Shown here: one piece after another, positions 9,260 through 19,588 of the stretch
How the letters are laid out: every line of letters begins with the position of its first letter
Numbering within the stretch: position 1 is the stretch's first letter
From: Candidatus Venteria ishoeyi
GTDB lineage: Bacteria; Pseudomonadota; Gammaproteobacteria; Beggiatoales; Beggiatoaceae
DNA: 56,921 nucleotides
Direction of reading: 5' to 3'
Assembly (NCBI RefSeq): GCF_030378065.1
Contig: NZ_JAUCGJ010000031.1
Location: forward strand, 1 to 56,921
The notes under the pieces: generated by a model
Told to the model about the DNA's origin: nothing
What the model saw: only the letters and a program-made list of their open reading frames with translations
Databases searched by the model: none
Made by a program: the position numbers and the translations under genes

Positions 9260-11410
9260 ATGACAATGCGTATGCTTCAACTTTTCTTTTTTGGATTGTC
9301 GATACTGCTTTTTACGATACAAGGAGTGCAGGCACAAAAAGTCGTTGATCCTGACATTGAGCAGGAGATCTCCCTGGAAGGTTTGTATGAACTGCCACTA
9401 GTTGAAATCGCCAGCGGCATTGCCACCTCCCTGGAAAAAGCTCCGGCGGTGGCCTCGGTGATTACGGAAGCAGATATTAAAGCCATGGGTGCAATAACCC
9501 TGGCTCAGGTACTGGAATCCGTACCTGGGCTGCATCCGCGCCCTTCCTCACTGGTGCCAGCCACGCCATTTTATATGCGTGGACTCTACACTACACAAAA
9601 TCCGCAGGTTTTAATTCTGCTCAATGGCTATCGTATTTCCAGTGATATTGCCAGTGGCGTTTACCCTTCAGCGGCCAGGATTAATGTTAAAAATATCAAT
9701 CGCATTGAAATAATCCGGGGTCCGGGGTCTGCTATTTATGGCGCGGATGCTTATGCCGGGGTGATTAATATTATCACCAAAACGGCTAAAGACTTAAACG
9801 GGCTTCATGTTGGTATACGTGCCGGTAGTTTTGAAACAAAAAGTGCCTGGCTGCAATACGGTACGCAGATAGGCAAGGATTGGAGCCTTGCTTTTAATCT
9901 GGAACACACGCGGGAAGGTCTGGATAACAGCCGGATTGTGAACGCAGATACCCAAAGCAATCTGGATAAATTATTCGGCACCACAGCTTCGCTGGCACCT
10001 GGTTCTCTGAATTACCGCTATAAAACCACAACTTATAACCTCCATGTCAATAATAAACATTGGTCTATTGGCATAGATGCCTGGTTACACCGGGATATTG
10101 GTTCTGGAGCTGGCATCGGGCAAGCCCTGGATCCCAAGGGAAATTCTAACATCAATCAAATTTTGTACAGCCTTGAATATCAAACTGAGGATTGGCATCC
10201 TGACCTTAAATTTAATGCTGCCATGAGTTACCAGCGGATCAGCTCACAATATACCCATCGTATATTCCCGCCGGGAACGCTGGTGCTTATCGGTGCAGAT
10301 GGTAATTTGTTCACCCCGCCATTCAACCCCGTATTATTCACTGATGGCATAATAGGCAACCCTGAGCGAGAAATAGAAACACCACAACTGGATCTCACTT
10401 TTTTGTATGACGGCTGGGTCAGTCATACCTGGCGTTTAAACCTGGGCTGGAAAAAAGAGCAAATAATATTAAAAGAAAATAAAAATTTTGGACCGGGCGT
10501 GATTGATGGCAGCCAATCCCCCATTGACGGCAGACTAAGCAATGTCACCGGCACGCCTTATATTTATGGCATGGATGGAACGCGCAACACATATTATTTA
10601 TCTTTGCAGGATGTGTGGTATCTGTCACCGGACTGGACTTTAACCTCTGGCCTGCGCTATGACCATTATTCTAACTTTGGCTCCACCTTCAACCCCCGTC
10701 TTTCTCTGGTATGGCAGACAAGTCCGCAACTGACCAGTAAATTACTCTATGGACGCGCTTTTCGCGCCCCTTCTTTTTCTGAATTATATGGCCGCAACAA
10801 TCCGATTATTTATGGTAATTTCAATCTTGATCCGGAAACCATCAATACCTATGAACTGGCTTTTTCTTACCTAATCCGCCCTGAACTCAGATTGGGGCTG
10901 AATCTCTATCATTATCAGGCCAGTGATATGGTAGATTTGGTATTAGATCCCGATGGCAGCAGCACCGCGCAGAATTATACGGATTTAACCGGACAGGGGC
11001 TGGAGCTGGAACTGGACTGGAAAATTAATACGCAATGGTTATTACACGCCAACTACGCCATGCAAAAAACCACCAATGACATCACTAACAGGCAACTGCC
11101 TTATTTGCCCCGGCAGCAGTTTTACCTGGATGCGCGTTGGAGATTTATGCCGGACTGGCAGTTGTCCACCCAGCTCAACTGGGTGGCGGATCGGGAACGT
11201 GCTGCTGACGATGAGCGCGATGCCACGGATGATTACACCCTGGTTAATCTGAGTCTGTGGCGGGAGAACTTTGCCAAACACTGGGATTTCAGCGCCACAA
11301 TCAATAATCTATTTAATGCCGATGTCCGTGAGCCGAGCAGCGGCTTAATTCCCGATGATTATCCCATGAACAAACGCAGCATGTACATCGGCCTAGGATA
11401 TCACTTCTAA
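9260..11410 (+). CDS. TonB-dependent outer-membrane receptor (paralogue 2)
   Basis: This 716-residue TonB-dependent receptor is the tandem paralogue of the 6835 gene. It has the same signal peptide type (ending GVQAQ), a near-identical plug (IEIIRGPGSAIYGADA) and a closely similar barrel ending GYHF. A GTG start nine bases upstream is possible, but the ATG at 9260 aligns with the start of paralogue 1 and gives the same length. Differences cluster in parts of the barrel, for example near residues 320-335 and 400-430, which could alter ligand choice. Its stop overlaps the next start in TAATG, suggesting translational coupling to the hybrid signalling protein. Confidence 0.92.
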   Translation: MTMRMLQLFFFGLSILLFTIQGVQAQKVVDPDIEQEISLEGLYELPLVEIASGIATSLEKAPAVASVITEADIKAMGAITLAQVLESVPGLHPRPSSLVPATPFYMRGLYTTQNPQVLILLNGYRISSDIASGVYPSAARINVKNINRIEIIRGPGSAIYGADAYAGVINIITKTAKDLNGLHVGIRAGSFETKSAWLQYGTQIGKDWSLAFNLEHTREGLDNSRIVNADTQSNLDKLFGTTASLAPGSLNYRYKTTTYNLHVNNKHWSIGIDAWLHRDIGSGAGIGQALDPKGNSNINQILYSLEYQTEDWHPDLKFNAAMSYQRISSQYTHRIFPPGTLVLIGADGNLFTPPFNPVLFTDGIIGNPEREIETPQLDLTFLYDGWVSHTWRLNLGWKKEQIILKENKNFGPGVIDGSQSPIDGRLSNVTGTPYIYGMDGTRNTYYLSLQDVWYLSPDWTLTSGLRYDHYSNFGSTFNPRLSLVWQTSPQLTSKLLYGRAFRAPSFSELYGRNNPIIYGNFNLDPETINTYELAFSYLIRPELRLGLNLYHYQASDMVDLVLDPDGSSTAQNYTDLTGQGLELELDWKINTQWLLHANYAMQKTTNDITNRQLPYLPRQQFYLDARWRFMPDWQLSTQLNWVADRERAADDERDATDDYTLVNLSLWRENFAKHWDFSATINNLFNADVREPSSGLIPDDYPMNKRSMYIGLGYHF

Positions 11411-13431
11411 TGACTATTGAATCCGTATCATCAGCACCTGTTCCGGTACTGGTCGTAGATGACAACCAGGGCATACATGATGATTTTTGCCTGATATTAA
11501 CTTCGGAGTCTCATGACTCACGGCAGGATGCTGAGCTAGACGATCTGCTGCAACAAGTTCTGGACGTTAAAAAAAACCAGTCCCCGCATTTATCCTTTAC
11601 CGTGGCTTCCGCCTATCAAGGAGAAGAAGCCCTGGCAATGGTGGAACAGGCACAGGCAGAAAACCGGCCTTTTGCTGTAATTTTCATGGATATGCGTATG
11701 CCGCCCGGATGGAACGGGCTGGAAACCATTAAACATATCTGGGAAAAATATCCTGATATCGAAATGGTGCTGTGCAGTGCTTATTCTGATTTCAGTTGGG
11801 AAGAAATTCAGGCTGAACTGGGGGATACCCACCGCTTATTGGTGTTAAAAAAACCTTTTGACACTATGGAAGTGAAACAAATCACCCTTTCTCTGGCAAA
11901 AAAAACCGATTATTATCTCACATACCGCAATTATGTTGAGAAGCTGGAACAGGCGGTGCAGCAGCGCACACAGGAACTGGAGCAGGCCAGACTTGCCGCA
12001 GAACAGGCCAAAGAGCAGGCGGAACACGCAAACCGGGCGAAAAGTGTGTTTCTGTCGAATATGAGTCATGAGTTACGCACACCGATGAATGCCATTCTTG
12101 GTTTTGCACAATTAATGCAGCGTGATTCAAAGTTAGATGCTGAACAACGGGAATATCTGGCAACTATTAACCGCAGTGGTCAACACCTGCTGGCTTTGAT
12201 TAACGACGTGCTGGAGATTTCCCGCATCGAAACCGGGCGCAACGAACGGGTAGAGCATATTTTTAATCTGAATGAATTGCTTGCCGGTGTTGAAGAAATG
12301 ATTCAGGTGCGCGCAGTGACGAAACAACTGATACTGCGTACTGAGTATGGTGATGGCTTGCCGGGTTATGTACTGGGTGATGAGAACAAATTACGCCAGA
12401 TACTCATTAATCTGCTGGGCAACGCAGTCAAGTTTACCAATAGCGGCAGTATTACGCTGCGCGTCACGCTTGAGGCCGGTAACCAGCAACACACACATAT
12501 TGGTTTTGCCATTGCCGATACCGGTATTGGTATTAAACCTGAAGATCAGCAATGTATTTTTGAACCTTTTATACAAACGGAAGCAGGAGAAAAACAAGGA
12601 GAAGGCACCGGTTTAGGACTGGCAATCACCCGGGAATTTGTACACTTACTCGGTGGAGAGCTGGAATTGAAAAGTAGTCCGGGTAAAGGCAGCCGCTTTT
12701 TTTTCGAACTCCCCATAAAATTGGTGGATCAGGCTGGCTTGCCGCCAGCCATAAAAAACACACAGGTGGTTGGACTGGCTGAGGGACAATCTGATTTTCG
12801 GATTTTGATTGTTGAAGATAAGGCCGACAACCGTTTATTACTGCGCCGCTTACTAGAACAAACCGGGTTCCAGGTGCATGAAGCCAATAATGGTGAAGAA
12901 GCAATTAAGCAGTTTCAACAGTGGCACCCGCATTTAATCTGGATGGACATTCGTATGCCGGTGATGGATGGCTATGAAGCCACAAGACGAATTAAAGCCA
13001 TGCCACAAGGCAAACACACCGAAATCATTGCCCTGACCGCCAGTGCTTTTGAAGAAGATCAAATGTCAGTCATCGCCGCAGGTTGTAATGGCTTTGTACG
13101 TAAACCCCTACAGGAAGAAGAAATTTTTCAGGCCATGGAAAAAGCCCTGGGGGTGCGTTACCTTTATGAAGAAGTATTAGGAAATAACGCACAAATGGAA
13201 CGTATCCAACTCACGCCTGAAGTTTTTTCAGTATTACCGCAAGCCTTAATACTCGCGCTTGAAGAAGCCGCAATCCGCCTGGATTCTGATGAATTAAAAC
13301 AAGTCATTGAACAGGTACATGTCAGTGCGCCGACATTAGCCAATACCTTAAATACGCTGGTGAACGAGTTTCGCTTTGACCTGATTGTGACGGCTTTGCA
13401 GGATGCCCATACCGAACAAGATACACAGTAG
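11410..13431 (+). CDS. Hybrid signalling protein: receiver, histidine kinase, receiver
   Basis: The 673-residue cytoplasmic protein has no membrane segment. An N-terminal receiver domain has Asp94 as predicted phosphorylation site (FMDMRMPPG), with a lysine near 148. A coiled coil (about 175-212) is followed by a HisKA domain with His220 in MSHELRTPMN. The ATPase has motifs NLLGNAVKF, DTGIGI and GTGLGL. A second receiver has Asp513 (WMDIRMPVMDGYE). The last 110 residues are helical and of unknown role. The start codon overlaps the receptor stop (TAATG). No DNA-binding domain is present, so output is by phosphotransfer. The N-terminal receiver could accept phosphate from another kinase, such as that at 4820; that link is inference. 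Confidence 0.92.
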   Translation: MTIESVSSAPVPVLVVDDNQGIHDDFCLILTSESHDSRQDAELDDLLQQVLDVKKNQSPHLSFTVASAYQGEEALAMVEQAQAENRPFAVIFMDMRMPPGWNGLETIKHIWEKYPDIEMVLCSAYSDFSWEEIQAELGDTHRLLVLKKPFDTMEVKQITLSLAKKTDYYLTYRNYVEKLEQAVQQRTQELEQARLAAEQAKEQAEHANRAKSVFLSNMSHELRTPMNAILGFAQLMQRDSKLDAEQREYLATINRSGQHLLALINDVLEISRIETGRNERVEHIFNLNELLAGVEEMIQVRAVTKQLILRTEYGDGLPGYVLGDENKLRQILINLLGNAVKFTNSGSITLRVTLEAGNQQHTHIGFAIADTGIGIKPEDQQCIFEPFIQTEAGEKQGEGTGLGLAITREFVHLLGGELELKSSPGKGSRFFFELPIKLVDQAGLPPAIKNTQVVGLAEGQSDFRILIVEDKADNRLLLRRLLEQTGFQVHEANNGEEAIKQFQQWHPHLIWMDIRMPVMDGYEATRRIKAMPQGKHTEIIALTASAFEEDQMSVIAAGCNGFVRKPLQEEEIFQAMEKALGVRYLYEEVLGNNAQMERIQLTPEVFSVLPQALILALEEAAIRLDSDELKQVIEQVHVSAPTLANTLNTLVNEFRFDLIVTALQDAHTEQDTQ

Positions 13432-13830
13432 ATTTTGCATACGACTTTGAAGGACGGGAATACAGTGTGTTGTAACCTCTTGTTCCACCTCGTTCCCAAG
13501 TTCTACTTGGGAATGCCTACCTCGCAAGCTCCGCTTGACCAGTACTGGAAACAGGGCTTCCAATGCCTATGCTCCCAACAAAGACACTGAAGAACAAGGT
13601 GTAACTTTCTGTACTCAGGGGGACTCACTGCGCATAGAGTGAATAACTAAACAACCACCCGCTAAAAGACGGGGGGGGTTAGAGCGTTTGGCGGCTGAAA
13701 GCCGAGATACAGGGCGGACAAGCCCTGTTGTTTAGCCCCAACGGGGCGCATTAATATAGCCAGGGGTAACACCCCTGGAATTGTATCCGTGTCATTCTCT
13801 ACCCTGGGGCGCTGCCCCACTACCATTAAC

Positions 13831-13994
13831 TTAGGAGCGAGAATTTTATAACTTCAGCAACTTGGCTGGTCTTTTTCTCCATTTTCTGCGTTCCGAAAAC
13901 AGTTACATAGCTTGCTATGCGCCTATTTTCGCGCCTTGAAAATGAATAAAAATCCTGCGCCCAGTTTCTGTATTTATTTTATCCTCACTCCTTA
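13831..13994 (+). repeat. 164-bp palindromic MITE-like element, copy D
   Basis: This is a complete copy from TTAGGAGCGAG to CTCACTCCTTA, in the same orientation as copies C and E. It sits amid other palindromes, not in a gene. Length is exactly that of the other full copies. Confidence 0.88.
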
Positions 13995-14010
13995 AGAAAA
14001 TATTCAGCCA

Positions 14011-14198
14011 GCCCCAAAGGGGTATAACATACCAGCCCAGGGCAACGCCCTGGGTGTGTAATGTGATGATACCAGAGCCCTGAAAGGGCGATACATAAAT
14101 GACGCGCCCTCTGATGTATCGCCCTTTCAGGGCTCTAATTCAACAAAATAACCTGCCTGGGGCGCTGCCCCAGGCTATATTAAAATACCCCTTTGGGG
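14011..14198. repeat. Nested inverted repeats with 23-bp perfect arms
   Basis: The core is a 23-bp perfect inverted repeat: 14074-14096 begins AGAGCCCTGAAAGGGCG and 14114-14136 is its exact complement, separated by 17 bases. It is flanked by hairpins CCCAGGGC/GCCCTGGG (14036-14054) and CCTGGGGC/GCCCCAGG (14156-14173). The outer pair is GCCCCAAAGGGG (14011-14022) and CCCCTTTGGGG (about 14188-14198). The whole block is roughly symmetrical. Confidence 0.75.
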
Positions 14199-14276
14199 TG
14201 TTAGCGCTAAAACCCATATTTTAAGTTTTACCGTTAAACATTAGAGATAAATCTGTTCGCCTGAAAGGCGAAGGTT

Positions 14277-14738
14277 TTAACCTTGTGCATGGAAAATAAA
14301 AATTAATATCACGATTAGTGCGGCAAAATACCAACCCAGACGCACCATGCCTTTGGCAATGCTAACCATTAAATCTTTTTCCGGTGGTATGGCTTTTTTA
14401 TGCTTGGCTTGGCGGTGACTTTTTTTAGGTGGTGGCGGAGATTTTTTATCTCGCACCCGCTGCGCCAGAATGCGTTTCTGGTAAGCGCGGCGCTGCTTAG
14501 GATCAATCAGGGTGTTGGCAGCCTGTTTAAAGGTATTGGTTTTGAACAAAGCAATTTTTTCCAGCGTATGCGCGCTGGCATCGGCTTTCAGCCCAAAATA
14601 CTGATGATCTTTGCGTGCCAGGGCTGCTTCAATCTCATCAGTTTGGGTTTTGAGCCGTTCCTGAATACGCTCTGGCGGGTCGGTCATGGATACCGCTAAT
14701 AATTTAAGCGGATCTTGTTGGGGTTGTTCGCTGTCCAT
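14277..14738 (-). CDS. Hypothetical single-pass membrane protein, possibly J-domain-derived
   Basis: The 153-residue protein is cytoplasmic and charged for most of its length. It has a proline/lysine-rich linker (PPPPKK, about 102-115) and one C-terminal hydrophobic helix (about 133-150), so it is probably tail-anchored. Residues about 42-95 (YFGLKADAS, then TLIDPKQRRAY) recall the start and end of a DnaJ J-domain, but the diagnostic HPD tripeptide is absent. That resemblance is weak and co-chaperone activity should not be assumed. It lies downstream of rlmB on the same strand, about 190 bases away with a repeat between. Confidence 0.6.
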   Translation of the reverse strand: MDSEQPQQDPLKLLAVSMTDPPERIQERLKTQTDEIEAALARKDHQYFGLKADASAHTLEKIALFKTNTFKQAANTLIDPKQRRAYQKRILAQRVRDKKSPPPPKKSHRQAKHKKAIPPEKDLMVSIAKGMVRLGWYFAALIVILIFIFHAQG

Positions 14739-14794
14739 TGATTAATAGTGTTAGTAGTTACATAGGAAAAAGAAAAAAACTAACTCACATTACA

Positions 14795-14841
14795 CCTCGT
14801 TCCCAATGTCTTCGTTGGGAACGTATGCCTTGGGAATGAGG
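14795..14841. repeat. Short palindromic repeat
   Basis: CCTCGTTCCCAA at the left end pairs with TTGGGAATGAGG at the right, and a second copy of TTGGGAACG lies inside, so alternative stems are possible. A related sequence is at about 13486-13520. Confidence 0.55.
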
Positions 14842-14931
14842 GGAATTAAAACCAGCGTGAAGCAAAAGCGGTTTTTTTGCATTGCAAACCTGCAAAACCT
14901 GCAAAAAAGAAGCTTTTGCATAACCCCAATT

Positions 14932-15699
14932 TTATTTGGAAAACTGTCGCTGGCGCAGTACTTCAAACAGGCAAACGCTGCTGGCAGCGGAGACATTGAG
15001 ACTTTCCACCTGCCCCAGCATGGGAATTTTGACCAGTTGATCACAGGTATCCCGCGTCAAACGGCGCAGCCCTTTTTCTTCCGCGCCCATGACCAGCGCC
15101 ATCGGCCCGGTCAAATCCGTTGCATACAGTGTTGCCTGCGCTTCACCAGCCAGTCCCACCAGCCAGATACCCTGTTCCTGTAAATTGCGTAAGGTGCGAG
15201 CCAGGTTGGTCACGGTGATTAAAGGCACGTTTTCAGCACCACCAGAGGCGACCTTGCGCACCGTGGCGTTCATGCCAACGGCACGATCTTTGGGAATAAT
15301 CACCGCGTTGACCCCGGCAGCATCCGCGCTGCGCAGGCAGGCACCGAGGTTATGCGGGTCCTGCACGCCATCAAGCACCAGTAATAAAGGCACTTGCTCC
15401 TGCTGTTCAAGTTGCTCTAATAACCAGAACTCATCTTTTTCAGCTTCGGCTTTGCAGCGTAATACGATGCCTTGATGATTGCCCTGCTCAGCCAGTTTAT
15501 CCAGGGTTTTACGAGCCACCCATTGTGTTGGCAGGCCGTTGTGCTGAATTTCTGCCAGAATTTTATCCAGTTTTGGGTCGCTGCGCCCTTGTTGTAAATA
15601 CACTTCCAGAATACGCAGGGGATTTTTTTGCAAAACAGACAAGCTGCTGTGCAGTCCAAACAGGTACTCAATATTTTTCTGGGGATGTTTGCCGCTCAT
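14932..15699 (-). CDS. rlmB: 23S rRNA (guanosine-2'-O)-methyltransferase RlmB
   Basis: The 255-residue SPOUT-fold enzyme is predicted to methylate the ribose of G2251 in the 23S rRNA P loop. The N-terminal substrate-binding domain (about 10-80) starts with YLFGLHSSLSVL. The trefoil-knot catalytic domain shows DGVQDPHNLGACLRSAD (motif 1), LVMGAEEKGLRR (motif 2) and IPMLGQVESLNVSAA (motif 3). It starts 5 bases after the accD stop, so the two are probably co-transcribed. Length fits the family. Confidence 0.93.
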   Translation of the reverse strand: MSGKHPQKNIEYLFGLHSSLSVLQKNPLRILEVYLQQGRSDPKLDKILAEIQHNGLPTQWVARKTLDKLAEQGNHQGIVLRCKAEAEKDEFWLLEQLEQQEQVPLLLVLDGVQDPHNLGACLRSADAAGVNAVIIPKDRAVGMNATVRKVASGGAENVPLITVTNLARTLRNLQEQGIWLVGLAGEAQATLYATDLTGPMALVMGAEEKGLRRLTRDTCDQLVKIPMLGQVESLNVSAASSVCLFEVLRQRQFSK

Positions 15700-15704
15700 T
15701 GGAT

Positions 15705-16625
15705 TTAATGCTCAGGGTTTTCAGCGTCAGGATCATTTTTATGTGGTTGCAGGATTTCTTCTTGAGGCGGGGCTTCGCATCCCATCATCATTGCCAGTAA
15801 GCCTGCAATTTTCTGGCGCATTTCCTGACGACTGATAATTTGATCAACCGCACCGTGCGAGAGTAAAAACTCACTGCGCTGGAAACCTTCCGGCAGGGTT
15901 TCACGCACGGTTTGTTCAATCACGCGGGGGCCAGCAAAACCAATCAAGGCATTCGGCTCGGCGATATTAATATCGCCCAGCATGGCGAAACTGGCAGAAA
16001 CGCCGCCCATCGTGGGATCGGTTAATACGGAAATAAACGGCAGTTTTTGTTCCTGCATCTTGGTCAATACCGCGCTGGTTTTTGCCATTTGCATCAGGGA
16101 AAATAAAGATTCCTGCATTCTGGCACCGCCACTGGCGGAAAAGCACACCAGAGGAATTTTATGCTGCATCGCGATATTGGCGGCGCGGACAAATTTTTCA
16201 CCAACCACCGCGCCCATAGAGCCGCCCATGTAGCCGAATTCAAAAGCCGCTGCAATCAGCGGCACGCCCAGCACTTCACCTTGAATGGTAATCAGCGCAT
16301 CTTTTTCTCCGGTATTTTTTTGCGCAATCGACAGCCGCTCTTTATAACGCTTACTGTCTTTGAATTTCAGCTTGTCTACCGCAGTCAGATTTGCGTTAAG
16401 CTCTTCACGCTTGTCGGCATCCAGAAAATGCTCCAGCCGTTGCCGCCCGGAAATGCGCATATGATGGTTGCACTTAGGGCAGACATTCTGGGTGCGTTCC
16501 AGTTCCGCGCGATATAACACGGCCTGACACATGGGGCATTTGCTCCAGATGCCTTCCGGTACTGAACGCCGCGTTTTGGCATCAGTGCGAATCCGTGCCG
16601 GGATTAGTTTTTCAAACCAGCTCAT
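15705..16625 (-). CDS. accD: Acetyl-CoA carboxylase carboxyltransferase subunit beta
   Basis: The 306-residue protein is the zinc-binding beta subunit of acetyl-CoA carboxylase carboxyltransferase, which makes malonyl-CoA with AccA for fatty acid synthesis. The four-cysteine zinc ribbon is at the N-terminus (KCPMCQ and VCPKCN). The crotonase-like fold includes [30 protein letters not shown] and [11 protein letters not shown]. The start at 16625 (MSWFEKL) is chosen over an upstream in-frame start because GGAG lies just before it and the family begins with this sequence. In many gammaproteobacteria accD lies near folC; here it is between purA and rlmB. Confidence 0.95.
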   Translation of the reverse strand: MSWFEKLIPARIRTDAKTRRSVPEGIWSKCPMCQAVLYRAELERTQNVCPKCNHHMRISGRQRLEHFLDADKREELNANLTAVDKLKFKDSKRYKERLSIAQKNTGEKDALITIQGEVLGVPLIAAAFEFGYMGGSMGAVVGEKFVRAANIAMQHKIPLVCFSASGGARMQESLFSLMQMAKTSAVLTKMQEQKLPFISVLTDPTMGGVSASFAMLGDINIAEPNALIGFAGPRVIEQTVRETLPEGFQRSEFLLSHGAVDQIISRQEMRQKIAGLLAMMMGCEAPPQEEILQPHKNDPDAENPEH

Positions 16626-16650
16626 TGATTTAACTCCAAAATCAGTGTGA

Positions 16651-16694
16651 AACAAAAAACGTAGGCTTTTAGCCTCCCCGCCTTGCAGGCGGGG
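16651..16694 (-). terminator. Possible terminator downstream of purA
   Basis: Read on the minus strand, an 8-bp GC-rich hairpin (CCCCGCCT/AGGCGGGG, 16676-16694) is followed by a small stem AGGCT/AGCCT and then TTTTTT. It lies between purA and accD. Similar GC-rich hairpins occur at about 36630-36650 and 36725-36742, so it may be a repeat serving as a terminator. Confidence 0.4.
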
Positions 16695-16739
16695 GGACTG
16701 CTCGTGCCAAATTTGGCTTAAGTTAATGAGCGCTTTATT

Positions 16740-18044
<1,305 letters not shown>

Positions 18045-18136
18045 TTAGATTTAAGTTGTTTAATCAGGTTCGCAAAATCTAAAAAAAGACTTTTGCTAAA
18101 CCAAAATTCAGAAATTATACCGATTTATAAGAAACC

Positions 18137-19318
18137 TTAGTCATCAATTGCTTGTATCACCCAATTACCATCCTGATACACCAGGATTTGTTCACACCCC
18201 ATGTCTTGGGCGCTGGCTTCCTGGCTGGGCAGACTCTGCACCACAATGTGACCTTGTTCGCGTAATTGCTGGATTTGTTGCACCTGTTCTGCCTGATGTG
18301 CCAGGTCGCTGATAGGCGCAAAAATTTTCTGGCTGCGCTTGTCACAGGCCATAAATGAAACCAGGGTAATCAAATCCGTACTAAAACCAGTTGCCGGTCG
18401 GGGATGTCCAAAGGCTTCGCCGATGTGGTCATAACGCCCACCCTGCGCAATGGCCTGACCATGTTCCGGCACATAAGCCGAAAAGACTGCGCCCGTGTGG
18501 TAACTGTAACCACGCAATTCCGCTAAATCCACATGCAGGTTCTGTTTGGACAAGGCGGTTGCAAGGGTGCGCAAATCATCCAACGCGGATAACACCACAT
18601 CACCCGCCGCTTCAAACACCTGTTCGGCTTCACTGAGCACTTCCAGGCCGCCGTGTAATTCCGGCAGACGCGAAAGCATGGTATGCAGGGTTGGATGAAT
18701 CTGCCAGTCTGATAACAAGGCATTGATTTCGGAGAGTGCTTTGCGTTGCATGGCATCGAACAAACGGTTTTCCTGTTCGTCATCAAGCTGGGCTTGTTTG
18801 CACAACTCCCGATAAATCGCCACATGCCCCAGGTCGATATAATAATCTTCTATACCGGTGATGCGCAGTGTTTCCTGCATCAGTCGCAGCACTTCAATAT
18901 CCCCGGCAATGCCGGGATAACCATAAAGCTCCGCCCCCACCTGCAACGGTGTGCGGCTATGGGAAAAACCATCAGGACGGGTATGCAGCACCGTACCCAG
19001 ATAACAAAAGCGGTTGGGCGCTTCGGTTTTCAGTTGATGCGCATCCAGCCGTGCTATCTGCGGGGTAATATCTGCGCGTATCCCCATCAGGCGACCAGTA
19101 AGTTGGTCGGTCAATTTAAATGTTTGCAAATCTAAATCTGCACCCGCGCCACTTAATAAAGAATCCAGATATTCAATAAACGGCGGGAAAATTAATTCAT
19201 ATCCCCAGGAGGTATAAGTGTCCAGCAGGCGACGCCGCACCTGTTCCAGACAGGCGGCCTGTTGCGGCAGCAGTTCATGCACGCCTTCGGGTAATAACCA
19301 GCGATTAACAGTGGGCAT
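18137..19318 (-). CDS. hisZ: ATP phosphoribosyltransferase regulatory subunit HisZ
   Basis: The 393-residue protein resembles the catalytic domain of histidyl-tRNA synthetase but is the regulatory partner of the short-form HisG, which carries out the first step of histidine synthesis. Visible class II synthetase-like features are RADITPQIARL (motif 2 region), GGRYDHIGEAFG and the ATGFSTDL segment. It lacks a C-terminal anticodon-binding domain of HisS type. It starts 2 bases after the stop of the DUF2065 gene, and purA follows, an arrangement common in gammaproteobacteria. hisG is not in the window. Confidence 0.93.
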   Translation of the reverse strand: MPTVNRWLLPEGVHELLPQQAACLEQVRRRLLDTYTSWGYELIFPPFIEYLDSLLSGAGADLDLQTFKLTDQLTGRLMGIRADITPQIARLDAHQLKTEAPNRFCYLGTVLHTRPDGFSHSRTPLQVGAELYGYPGIAGDIEVLRLMQETLRITGIEDYYIDLGHVAIYRELCKQAQLDDEQENRLFDAMQRKALSEINALLSDWQIHPTLHTMLSRLPELHGGLEVLSEAEQVFEAAGDVVLSALDDLRTLATALSKQNLHVDLAELRGYSYHTGAVFSAYVPEHGQAIAQGGRYDHIGEAFGHPRPATGFSTDLITLVSFMACDKRSQKIFAPISDLAHQAEQVQQIQQLREQGHIVVQSLPSQEASAQDMGCEQILVYQDGNWVIQAIDD

Positions 19319-19320
19319 AA

Positions 19321-19509
19321 TTAATAACGCACCAGATAAAGTAATAAGAGTCCCGTTGCCATGATGAAAAAGCCAAACCAGTGTAATTGCCGGTTGTCCA
19401 GTTCCAGCGCGGAACGTAATAATTTACGCCACAGCTCAGGGTTAAGAAAAGGCATCATGCCTTCAAATATCAGCATCAGGGCCAATGCGGCCCATAAGTC
19501 ATTAAACAT
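19321..19509 (-). CDS. DUF2065 (YjeT-like) small membrane protein
   Basis: The 62-residue protein has two hydrophobic helices (about 5-22 and 43-60) around a short charged loop, with the family-typical sequence EGMMPFLNPELWRK. DUF2065 proteins are found next to hisZ and purA and near the hflKC genes in many gammaproteobacteria; their function is not established. The gene nearly abuts hisZ, indicating an operon. Confidence 0.88.
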   Translation of the reverse strand: MFNDLWAALALMLIFEGMMPFLNPELWRKLLRSALELDNRQLHWFGFFIMATGLLLLYLVRY

Positions 19510-19588
19510 GGCGCTAATTGTACAAGTTAGTGGCGATTTTTCAAAGTTATCGTTTTGTTATGAGGCATTTTTTACTTCATCAAGCGGC

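Larger units (their letters stand above)
13432..14276. other. 845-bp gene-free region packed with palindromes
   Basis: No convincing gene is present. The region holds a Cctcgttcccaag-type repeat (about 13486-13520, related to 14795-14841). Short perfect hairpins follow, such as ACAGGGC/GCCCTGT, GCCCC/GGGGC, CCAGGGGT/ACCCCTGG and TGGGGC/GCCCCA between 13710 and 13825. Then come MITE copy D (13831-13994) and the nested palindrome at 14011-14198. It separates the receptor/kinase genes from the rlmB block. Confidence 0.7.

Noticed and set aside
13164-13563. Minus-strand frames at the end of the hybrid kinase gene
   Set aside because: Antisense to coding sequence and then repeats; no support.
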